Below are positions 1-6,030 of a stretch of DNA of 11,582 nt, piece by piece (the stretch's first letter is position 1; every line of letters begins with the position of its first letter). This DNA comes from Armatimonadota bacterium (GTDB lineage: Bacteria; Armatimonadota; UBA5829), in contig JAMCYN010000147.1 in NCBI GenBank assembly GCA_023474015.1, forward strand, positions 1 to 11,582, written 5' to 3'. The position numbers and the translations under genes were made by a program. The notes beneath the pieces are model-generated. The model made no database searches and was not told the origin of the DNA. It saw only the letters and a program-made list of their open reading frames with translations.

Positions 1-937
1 CCATCATCGCGGCGGTGTCGGCCCCGGCGTTGTTACTCTTAAGCACCGCCGACACCAGCCGCCAGCCGTTGCGTGTCGCGCTGCCGACGTAGCAATACCC
101 CGCCTGCTTCGTGTAACCCGACTTCACCCCATCGGCCCCGGGATAGTTTCTCAGGAACTTACACTTGGAAAAGACCACCATGTCCGCCTTGTTCATGGAC
201 CGGCTGGTGAGCGCGTATTTCCGAGTCCTCACGATATCATTAAACAACTGGTAGCGGAGCGCGTAGCGGGCCATCAGGCACAGGTCATACGCCGATGAGT
301 AATGCCCAGGCGCGTAGAGCCCGTTCGGGGTGACGAAGTGCGTGTTCTTGCACCCGATCTCCGCAGCCTTTTTGTTCATCATCGCCGCGAACTTGGGCAC
401 GCTGCCCGCGATGTGCTCGGCGGCGGCAACCGCGGCGTCATTCGCCGAGCGTATCAGCATCCCCGTAAGCAAATCGAGGACGGTTATCTTCTCCCCCGGC
501 TTGAGATGCAGCGATGTAAACGGCGTCTCGGAGGCGTTCTTGCTCGCCGTGATCTTATCCGACAGCTTGCAGTGCTCCATTATAAGGATCGCGGTCATAA
601 TCTTGGTGGTGCTGGCGTTCGAGCGCCTGACGTCCGGGTTCTTCGCATATAGCACCTGCCCACTCGACGCGTCCATCAGCACCGCGCTCGCGCCCTTCAC
701 ATCCGGCAGTGGGCCAGGCTTCGCTTGTTTCGCCGGAACGTCGATCACAGGGCTGGGATGAGTCACCGGCGTATTTGCGGGAGCCTGGGGCTGAGTCTGT
801 GCCGATTGCCCATCGTCCAGCCTTAGAGTGATCGTGCCGTTGTCTGCGGCGAAGCCCGAGCACAGTATCATCAGGACCAAAGCGGCACATACAAATAAAT
901 CGCGAAAGCGCGAAAGGGCGAAAGCGCGAAAGTTCAT
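1..937 (-). CDS. D-alanyl-D-alanine carboxypeptidase (peptidase S11), 3' end cut by the window
   Basis: Serine DD-peptidase of the DacA/DacB/DacF type, which removes the terminal D-alanine from peptidoglycan stem peptides outside the membrane. Reading the minus strand from ATG 937, 312 codons are open to the window edge. All three penicillin-binding motifs are visible: STTK at residues 109-112 (Ser109 nucleophile), SAN at 164-166 and KSG at 272-274. Residues 12-31 are a hydrophobic signal peptide ending near Gly-Phe-Ala-Ala, followed by a Pro/Gln-rich linker to about residue 78. The C-terminal part is missing only because the window ends. A GAGGAG lies at 953-958, 15 bases before the ATG, which is rather far. 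The first codons are written by an 8-base tandem repeat. The position downstream of scpAB resembles Firmicutes dacB synteny. The family is certain; the exact paralogue is not. Confidence 0.93.
   Translation of the reverse strand, partial: MNFRAFALSRFRDLFVCAALVLMILCSGFAADNGTITLRLDDGQSAQTQPQAPANTPVTHPSPVIDVPAKQAKPGPLPDVKGASAVLMDASSGQVLYAKNPDVRRSNASTTKIMTAILIMEHCKLSDKITASKNASETPFTSLHLKPGEKITVLDLLTGMLIRSANDAAVAAAEHIAGSVPKFAAMMNKKAAEIGCKNTHFVTPNGLYAPGHYSSAYDLCLMARYALRYQLFNDIVRTRKYALTSRSMNKADMVVFSKCKFLRNYPGADGVKSGYTKQAGYCYVGSATRNGWRLVSAVLKSNNAGADTAAMM
901..932. repeat. 8-base tandem repeat, four copies, in the start of the carboxypeptidase gene
   Basis: Four head-to-tail units CGCGAAAG, CGCGAAAG, GGCGAAAG, CGCGAAAG fill 901-932 exactly, with one substitution. 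They begin two codons after the carboxypeptidase ATG on the minus strand and encode the N-terminal region of its signal peptide. Because eight is not a multiple of three, a gain or loss of one unit would shift the reading frame. Confidence 0.85.
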
Positions 938-1044
938 TTGATTATTATCCAACTCCTCAATCGACAATCCTGTTCGTCGGAGGTATTCTTGCCCCCGACG
1001 TCTTTTTCCGGGCATTCCTGCCCGAACCGAACGCCACAATTCTA

Positions 1045-1146
1045 GTCATCCCGAGCTTGCAGTCGAGGGATCTGCTTTGCACTGAAGGCTTCGATTATCG
1101 CGAAGGGTTCGGTTCAAAGCAGATGCTTCGCTACGCTCAGCATGAC
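1045..1146. repeat. Imperfect inverted repeat, dispersed-repeat type
   Basis: The left arm (1045-1079, beginning GTCATCCCGAGC and ending GATCTGCTTTG) and the complement of the right arm (1115-1146, beginning GTCATGCTGAGC and ending CATCTGCTTTG) are alike apart from a few substitutions and a short length difference. They enclose about 35 bases. The arms resemble a widespread intergenic repeat whose one side reads like TTCGCTACGCTCAGCATGAC. It lies between the carboxypeptidase start and the end of the nuclease gene. The inverted arrangement is seen directly; that the repeat is dispersed in the genome is inferred. Confidence 0.6.
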
Positions 1147-1177
1147 AAGACTGGAGGCTTCGTTCAACGGCCAAGCC

Positions 1178-1891
1178 TCACTCGGCCTCCAGCCCCACGT
1201 CACGCGAAAGCTCCCTTTCCAAATCCTCAATCGACGGCAGCACACCCCTCAGATGCTCGGGCAGACCCGCGCTGAAGTGATACTCGGACACCCCGATGGG
1301 CTTTGCCAGGTCCCTCAGCGCATACTCCACGACCACCTGCCCCTTGTTTTTGCACAAGATCATCCCTATAGTCGGCTTGTCGTCGGGCTGCCTGAGCAGG
1401 TCATCCACCGCCGATAGATAAAAATTCAATTTCCCCACGAACTCCGGCTGGAACTCGCACGCCTTGATCTCGATGACCACGAAGCACCGCAGTCGCAGGT
1501 GGTAGAACAGGAGGTCGATGTAGAAGTCCTGCTTGTCCACCTCCAGATGATACTGGCTTCCGACCAAGGCAAAACCGGCCCCCAGTTCCAGCAGAAACGA
1601 CCTCAGATGATCGAGTAGTCCCCGCTCCAACTCCCGCTCGGAGAACTCCCGGCCCAGCATCAGGAAATCGAAATTGTACGGGTCCTTCAGTATCGCCTGC
1701 GCCAGGTCCGACTGCGGAGACGGCAGCGCCGTATGGAAGTTGTTTATCGCCTTTCCCTGCCGGTGGTATAGATCGCTTTCGATCTGATGGACCATAACGT
1801 TGCGGCTCCAGCCGTACTCGACAGTTTGGCGGATATACCACTCGCGTTCGTTTGGATTCGTCACCTTGCTTAGAAGTGTGATGTTGTGGTA
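1178..1891 (-). pseudogene. DUF1016/YhcG-type PD-(D/E)XK nuclease, C-terminal part after the frameshift
   Basis: This is the nuclease half of a DUF1016 (YhcG-like) protein. The family reading frame resumes at about 1891 with residues YHNITLLSKV and runs to the stop at 1178. The formal first start codon is GTG 1864, but it has no sign of being a real start. Counting from that GTG, the PD-(D/E)XK core lies at about residues 100-155: HLE at 106-108, the catalytic-type Asp in FYID at 114-117, and the E-x-K pair Glu132/Lys134, followed by KLNFYLSAVDD. All expected catalytic residues are present. Family members are putative nucleases; their cellular role is poorly defined. The fragment lacks its N-terminal half because one base is missing near 1892. 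It may be inactive, or the shift may be an assembly error. Confidence 0.85.
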
Positions 1892-2220
1892 CAGGGCAAT
1901 TGTGCAAGTACTGCTTGCACAAATTGCTCATCCGGCCATGCCTCTGCAAACGAACGCATATACCTGAGATTGCGAGGCGAGTAGCCTTTCATATCGGGGA
2001 ATGCCCCGGTCAAGTCAGCGGAAAGCTGGTCAATGACTGCTGAGCCCCATCCCTCGCCTGTCTGCCGCACCAAGATGTCACGCCCGATACGCCAATAGAG
2101 CAGCACCAGTTCACGATTTACTGCTAGCCCAGCACGAACCTGAGCTTCTCGAATGCGCTCTCTGACACTTTGGAGCAGTTCAGCGTAACCTGTTGGTATT
2201 TGAGCAAGCTTGTTTGGCAC
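1892..2220 (-). pseudogene. DUF1016/YhcG-type protein, N-terminal part before the frameshift
   Basis: This is the DUF1016 N-terminal domain, starting at GTG 2220. An AGGTG at 2228-2232 lies 7 bases upstream, and an in-frame TGA stands just before the start. Family-like segments include LVLLYWRIGRDIL (residues 39-51) and GYSPRNLRYMRSFAEAWPD near 80-98, followed by QFVQAVLAQLP. After this Pro the family expects Trp-Tyr-His-Asn. Here the bases read TG-TAC instead of TGG-TAC, so translation leaves the frame and stops at 1870 after 116 codons. Restoring one G rejoins the C-terminal nuclease half without any other change. The last family-like residues are encoded by a palindrome (1896-1927) of the same family as those upstream of the gene. 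Confidence 0.85.
1896..1927. repeat. Palindrome R1, inside the DUF1016 nuclease gene
   Basis: Arms TTGTGCAAG (1900-1908) and CTTGCACAA (1914-1922) enclose the five bases TACTG. With one bulged A (1923) the stem extends by GCAA/TTGC to 1896 and 1927. The core matches the intergenic palindromes at 2252-2401. Here it is translated as part of QFVQAVLAQLP in the nuclease. It ends four bases from the site of the missing base. Confidence 0.8.
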
Positions 2221-2251
2221 TCTATGTCACCTCGATTGACCAAGTTCGCAG

Positions 2252-2286
2252 TGTCAATTCTGCAAGTACCGCTTGCAGAATTGACA
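2252..2286. repeat. Palindrome R2
   Basis: A perfect 15-base-pair inverted repeat: TGTCAATTCTGCAAG (2252-2266), loop TACCG (2267-2271), and the exact complement at 2272-2286. TGTGAC follows at 2291-2296. It lies in the gap between the scpB stop and the nuclease start. Confidence 0.9.
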
Positions 2287-2312
2287 AACTTGTGACCGCT
2301 GCACAGCGCCGA

Positions 2313-2341
2313 CATTTCTGCAAGTACCGCTTGCAGAAATG
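2313..2341. repeat. Palindrome R3
   Basis: A perfect 12-base-pair inverted repeat: CATTTCTGCAAG (2313-2324), loop TACCG, CTTGCAGAAATG (2330-2341). TGTGAC follows at 2349-2354, at the same offset as in R2. R2 and R3 are therefore two copies of a repeat of about 58 bases. Confidence 0.9.
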
Positions 2342-2370
2342 ATGCATCTGTGACACAAGACCACAAACCG

Positions 2371-2401
2371 TCAATTGTGCAAGTGCCACTTGCACAATTG
2401 A
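2371..2401. repeat. Palindrome R4
   Basis: A perfect 13-base-pair inverted repeat: TCAATTGTGCAAG (2371-2383), loop TGCCA, CTTGCACAATTGA (2389-2401). It carries G/C where R2 and R3 carry C/G at the same stem position, on both arms, so pairing is kept. Confidence 0.9.
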
Positions 2402-2414
2402 GAAGTCCATGTAA

Positions 2415-2437
2415 TTGTGCAACAACGTGTTGCGCAA
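2415..2437. repeat. Palindrome R5, diverged copy
   Basis: TTGTGCAACA (2415-2424) pairs with TGTTGCGCAA (2428-2437) around ACG, with one G-T pair. The outer half of the stem matches R1 and R4; the centre has diverged. It is the copy nearest scpB. Confidence 0.65.
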
Positions 2438-2490
2438 ATCTCCGACGCCCTCCAATTTCAGCGCCTCAGCCCCTCCCGCGCCTCAGCGGT

Positions 2491-3339
2491 TCAAGACATC
2501 TCCTCCGGATCGGAAACCTCCTCGCTCGTGAACAACTCCCTCTGGGCCTCCAGTGCCCTCACCTGCTCCACCGCGAGCATATCTATGTCCGGCAGCTCGG
2601 ATATGTCGTTCAAACCAAAATACTCAAGGAACTCCGGCGTGGTCGCGTAGAGTATCGGCCTGCCGGGGGTCTGCTTTCGCCCGGCTTCTCTTACCAACCC
2701 GCGCTCCATTAGTGTCTTCATTACCCCGTCCACCGAAACACCCCGCACGGCCTCTACTTCCGGCATCGTGCATGGCTGCCGATATGCAACCACCGCCAGG
2801 GTCTCGAGCGCCGCCTTGGAGAGCTTCTTTTTGGCGGGGGTCAGCAGCATTGCGCAGTAGTCGGCATACTCGGGCCGGGTGCAGAGCTGATAACCGCCCG
2901 CGACCCGCATAAGCTGCAGCCCGCCCCTCGATTCCAACGCCTGCTCCAGGTCGTCCATCGCTTCTTCGACCCGCGCTTCCTCGATCTCCAGGGTCTCAGC
3001 CAACTCCTTCGCCGTCATCGGCTCGCCGGAGACAAACAACATGCACTCGAGCACGCTATTGAGCTGGCCGTTTTTGTGCGGCAGGATATCTTCGGGGGAA
3101 TGCGCGTCCGCGTCTTCCGGTTCAGCCGCCGGGGCTTCTTCCACGACCTCGGGCTCCGCGTGAGGCTTACGTGTGAACAGCGCCGCCAGCCCGCGACCCT
3201 TCTTGGGCGCGCGCGCCACCACGCTGTCCGTCGCGGCCTCGGCGATCGCGAGCACCGACGCTTCAGCCGCCGGCTCCATCGACTCCACTCTTACAACTTC
3301 GGGCTCCTGCCCATCCACAGCCTTGTGTTTATCGTCCAT
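2491..3339 (-). CDS. scpB: Segregation and condensation protein B (ScpB)
   Basis: Subunit of the SMC-ScpA-ScpB condensin complex that compacts and segregates the chromosome. The ScpB core begins at about residue 91 (GQLNSVLECMLFVSGEP) and contains the two winged-helix domains. The second carries LSKAALETLAVVAYRQP (173-189) and GRPILYATTPEFLEYFGL (about 216-233), which are typical for the family. The start is ATG 3339, with GGAG four bases upstream inside the end of scpA. The gene overlaps scpA by 11 bases, so the two are almost certainly translationally coupled. The protein is 282 residues, longer than usual, because of a low-complexity N-terminal extension of about 90 residues rich in Ala, Glu and Pro. 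A short acidic tail closes it. Confidence 0.95.
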   Translation of the reverse strand: MDDKHKAVDGQEPEVVRVESMEPAAEASVLAIAEAATDSVVARAPKKGRGLAALFTRKPHAEPEVVEEAPAAEPEDADAHSPEDILPHKNGQLNSVLECMLFVSGEPMTAKELAETLEIEEARVEEAMDDLEQALESRGGLQLMRVAGGYQLCTRPEYADYCAMLLTPAKKKLSKAALETLAVVAYRQPCTMPEVEAVRGVSVDGVMKTLMERGLVREAGRKQTPGRPILYATTPEFLEYFGLNDISELPDIDMLAVEQVRALEAQRELFTSEEVSDPEEMS

Positions 3340-4087
3340 TTGGCTCCGTCAGTGGAATGATTTTAATCGAGGCGAAGGCCTTTGTCTGTTTCACCTTCAC
3401 CGACTGCGCTTTCAATAGCTCCAACAGGGCGAGGAACGTGATCACCACATCGACCCTCGTAAATGCATCGTCGAATAAGTCCTCGAACGAGAGCTGCCCC
3501 GATGCCTCGCTGACCTTCCGCCATATCTCCCGCATACGCATCCGCACCGTGATCTTCCGGCGCTGGATGCTGGTGACCGGCTCCTCGCCGACATCCGAGA
3601 GGATGCTCTGCAGCATGCTCAGCAGGTCGTTGGCGGTGATGTTGTCCAATACGATGGTCGGCTTGAGATCGAAATCCAACTCCAACGCGCCCCTGGAGAA
3701 TACTTTCGACCGCATCTCCTCGCGCTCCCGGAAAATCTCCGCCGCGCCCTTAAACTTTTCGTATTCGATCAACCGCTCGACAAGCTCCAGCCGCGGGTCG
3801 AGTTTCTCATCATCCGATTCCTCGTCCTTGGGGTCTTCAGGCAGCAGCATCCTGGACTTGATCTCCAGCAGCGTCGCCGCCATCACGAGCCACTCCCCCG
3901 CAACCTCCAGGTCCAGCGACTCCATTAGAGATAAATACGCCAGATACTGCTCGGTTACCTTCGCGATGGGGATGTTGTAGATGTCGATTTCGTTCTCACG
4001 GATGAGGTGCAGAAGCAAATCGAGCGGGCCCTCGAAGATTTCCAGAGTGACCTTATAGGGGCTGTCTTCGGTCCGAACAAAGTTCAC
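3329..4087 (-). CDS. scpA: Segregation and condensation protein A (ScpA)
   Basis: The kleisin subunit that bridges the two SMC heads and binds ScpB. The 252-residue length is normal. The N-terminal family signature FEGPLDLLLHLI is at residues 18-29, followed by IDIYNIPI (34-41) and LLEIKSRMLLP (73-83). An acidic linker lies near 84-97, and the C-terminal winged-helix region contains VVITFLALLELLK. The start is GTG 4087, with GGAG at 4095-4098, seven bases upstream. It is the first gene of the minus-strand scpA-scpB pair. The 280 bases upstream, toward the divergent ferritin gene, should hold its promoter, although no clear -10/-35 pair was identified. Confidence 0.95.
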   Translation of the reverse strand: MNFVRTEDSPYKVTLEIFEGPLDLLLHLIRENEIDIYNIPIAKVTEQYLAYLSLMESLDLEVAGEWLVMAATLLEIKSRMLLPEDPKDEESDDEKLDPRLELVERLIEYEKFKGAAEIFREREEMRSKVFSRGALELDFDLKPTIVLDNITANDLLSMLQSILSDVGEEPVTSIQRRKITVRMRMREIWRKVSEASGQLSFEDLFDDAFTRVDVVITFLALLELLKAQSVKVKQTKAFASIKIIPLTEPNGR

Positions 4088-4100
4088 TTGAAAGCTCCAG

Positions 4101-4174
4101 GGGGAAGTTGTCAGTTATCAGTTGTCGGGTGCTTCCCAACTTTCCAACCAGCTAACTTCAAACTGTCTAACTAT
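4101..4174. repeat. Simple short-motif repeat upstream of scpA
   Basis: AGTTGTC occurs at 4106-4112 and 4120-4126, with AGTTATC between them at 4113-4119 as CAGTTATC. A run of AACTTTCC/AACC/AACTTC-like units follows to about 4174. It looks like decayed short tandem repetition and covers most of the gap next to the scpA start. No function is visible. Confidence 0.45.
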
Positions 4175-4265
4175 CATAGCGTATTATGGAGCTTCGCTCA
4201 AGTGGATAATCGATCCTGAGGTAAAATCTCTTGCGATTGGTCCTGTATTTCTCCCGCGCCGATGT

Positions 4266-4289
4266 TTTACCCAACGAAATCCGGGTAAA
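4266..4289. promoter_or_regulatory. Small inverted repeat upstream of the Dps-like gene
   Basis: TTTACCC (4266-4272) and GGGTAAA (4283-4289) form a 7-base-pair inverted repeat with a 10-base centre, about 80 bases before the ferritin start. It could be an operator or a weak hairpin. No known regulator box is recognised. Confidence 0.3.
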
Positions 4290-4369
4290 CACGTTTAGCG
4301 ACACCGCTATTGTGCGGCATGGCTCATCAGCCCTTGGTAAAGGGGCAGTAAATAAGAGAGAGGTTGATC

Positions 4370-4921
4370 ATGGCTAGAGTAGCACGCGAGACTGTAACAA
4401 AGTCCGGGGTTGACCTGGACCGACTTGTGGAGTTGTTGGTCAAGAATGCAGCGGCGGAACTGACTACGTTTTACTACTACACCATCCTGCGCGTTAACCT
4501 GATCGGCCTGGAAGGCGAAGGAATCAAAGAGATCGCTGAGGTTGCCCGTATCGAGGATCGAAACCACTTTGAGGCCTTGGTCCCTCGAATCTACGAGCTT
4601 GGCGGTAAGTTGCCCGATAACATGAAGGACTTTCATGACATATCAGCTTGCCCACCAGCCGGCTTGCCCCAGGATCCAACGGACGTTAAGGCCATGCTGA
4701 CGGTCCTGGTGGAAGCGGAGCGCTGCGCCGTCCGAGGATACAGCCACATATGCGATCTAACCGCTGGAAAAGACCATAGAACCTACGATCTATCACTGGC
4801 GATCCTTAACGAGGAAATCGAGCACGAATCCTGGTTCTCGGAGTTCCTGGGCGAGGGGCCGTCGGGGCACTTCATGCGTCGTGGTGACACATCCCCCTTT
4901 GTGTCCAAGTTCCTCAGGTAA
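4370..4921 (+). CDS. Dps-like ferritin (DPSL / thioferritin type)
   Basis: Ferritin-fold protein of 183 residues, related to the Dps-like (DPSL) group that oxidises and stores iron using peroxide and protects DNA from oxidative damage. Putative di-iron ligands are Glu30 (in AAELTTFYYY), Glu62 and His66 (in IEDRNHFEA), Glu115 or Glu117 (in VEAERC) and Glu149 with His152 (in NEEIEH). Cys94 and Cys119 are 25 residues apart, which fits the cysteine pair known from archaeal DPSL proteins. The C-terminal stretch EFLGEGPSGHF is typical of this group. ATG 4370 is chosen because GAGAGG at 4358-4363 lies six bases upstream; a TTG at 4364 would overlap poorly with that site. The gene stands alone on the plus strand, divergent from scpA. 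Its regulation is not evident. Confidence 0.9.
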   Translation: MARVARETVTKSGVDLDRLVELLVKNAAAELTTFYYYTILRVNLIGLEGEGIKEIAEVARIEDRNHFEALVPRIYELGGKLPDNMKDFHDISACPPAGLPQDPTDVKAMLTVLVEAERCAVRGYSHICDLTAGKDHRTYDLSLAILNEEIEHESWFSEFLGEGPSGHFMRRGDTSPFVSKFLR

Positions 4922-4926
4922 TCGTT

Positions 4927-4969
4927 GGTTGCTTCGGCTCCGCCGCTGCGCTCTGGAACCGAAGCAACC
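4927..4969. terminator. Hairpin between convergent genes, possible bidirectional terminator
   Basis: GGTTGCTTCGGCTCC (4927-4941) pairs with GGAACCGAAGCAACC (4955-4969): 14 of 15 positions pair, around a 13-base loop. It starts five bases after the ferritin stop and ends ten bases before the stop of the LysM-G5 gene, the usual place for a shared terminator. There is no T-run on either side, so intrinsic termination is uncertain. Confidence 0.5.
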
Positions 4970-4979
4970 GGACGTAACA

Positions 4980-5975
4980 CTACCTCGACTTGATCCCCAC
5001 CGCGATACGCCTCGGCGAGGCCTCGCGCAGGATTTCCTCGGAGACGACTTCGGAGCCTACCTGTCGGCCGTTTTCGTAGATCGTGGCGACTTTCACGCGG
5101 CGCAAGCCCGGTCTGCCGGGGGCGAGCTCAATTTCTTTGCCGTTCGGGAGCTTTGCGCTGGAGACACGCTGAACGGGTGGGCGGACCTTCTCCTCGCGCT
5201 CGCTTTGGTCGCGGACCACGACCGTGAGCCGGGGCCCAGGGTCCTTGGTGGCCTTAATATTGAGCTTGTCGCCGATGTGAATGCGTGCAAGATTGACTCC
5301 GGGGTTGATCGCCGTCAGTTCGTCGAGTGAAATGCCGTGGCGCGACGCGATAGAGACCGCCATATCGCCGTCTTTTACATGGTATATCGCGTCGGTCTTG
5401 ACGGCGCGCACGGGGGAGAAGAGCATATTGACCGCTTCCTCGGCGGTCTTGCAGTAGATGCCCGGCTCGACCGCCGCCACGTCCACCGTCACGTTCTCCT
5501 TAATCTGCGGCTCCTCGGCGAGGTTTGCCACCATCTTGCCGAATTTCAGTTTGGCCATGTCCAGCGCCTCACCGGCTACCTTGCGGTTCGGCACGGCGAC
5601 CAGCGGCCTGCCGTTCACGATAATCGCCCAACGGGGAACCAGCGGCGAGACCACGCCACGGACGGCGTTGTAAGCCATGTGGCGGCTGACCGGCCTGGCA
5701 TCGAACGGGGCCCTAGCCACCCGGACCTCCTCCTTGAACTGTATCTCGGAGGGGTTGCAGCCGGTCTTTGACTTGATCTGGTGGAGAACGTCCTCGGCGT
5801 CAGCCTCGGATGTCACGCAGGCCACCGGCTTGCCATCGACGATTATGAATGATTTTCCACTACGGAAGTGGCCGACCGCCCAGGTCGCGGTGAGGCCGAG
5901 TATGATAATTGCAATAATGCCGCGCTCAATTAAGAGCTGGAGTTTGAGGCTGCGGATAATTTGATCTTTGTCCAT
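4980..5975 (-). CDS. Membrane-anchored LysM and G5 domain protein
   Basis: Cell-wall-associated protein of 331 residues. A single transmembrane segment lies at about residues 19-36, the LysM peptidoglycan-binding domain at about 196-241 (starting YHVKDGDMAVSIA and ending IGDKLNI), and a G5 domain at about 251-329 with the family-like YENGRQV and EEILREA. The part between the membrane segment and LysM resembles the internal repeats of wall-remodelling proteins. Such LysM-G5 modules usually precede a peptidase or 3D domain; here the protein stops right after G5, so it has no visible enzyme. ATG 5975 is preferred because AGGAG at 5985-5989 is nine bases upstream. An in-frame ATG at 6008 would add 11 residues but has no ribosome binding site. 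It lies just downstream of the receiver-domain gene and is probably co-transcribed with it. Confidence 0.85.
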   Translation of the reverse strand: MDKDQIIRSLKLQLLIERGIIAIIILGLTATWAVGHFRSGKSFIIVDGKPVACVTSEADAEDVLHQIKSKTGCNPSEIQFKEEVRVARAPFDARPVSRHMAYNAVRGVVSPLVPRWAIIVNGRPLVAVPNRKVAGEALDMAKLKFGKMVANLAEEPQIKENVTVDVAAVEPGIYCKTAEEAVNMLFSPVRAVKTDAIYHVKDGDMAVSIASRHGISLDELTAINPGVNLARIHIGDKLNIKATKDPGPRLTVVVRDQSEREEKVRPPVQRVSSAKLPNGKEIELAPGRPGLRRVKVATIYENGRQVGSEVVSEEILREASPRRIAVGIKSR

Positions 5976-6030
5976 TTCAACTTGCTCCTGTTCGCTTACA
6001 TCAACCATTATAGTCTGCTAAGCCCGGCTG

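Noticed and set aside
2252..2401. CRISPR-like array, from the 58-59 base spacing of R2-R4
   Set aside because: Only the palindromic core is shared, the stems vary, there are just three or four units, and no cas gene is near. The spacing fits a short tandem duplication instead.
3357..3980. Long plus-strand frame of 207 codons opposite scpA
   Set aside because: It is Ser/Arg-rich, antisense to a certain scpA gene, and follows from its codon bias.
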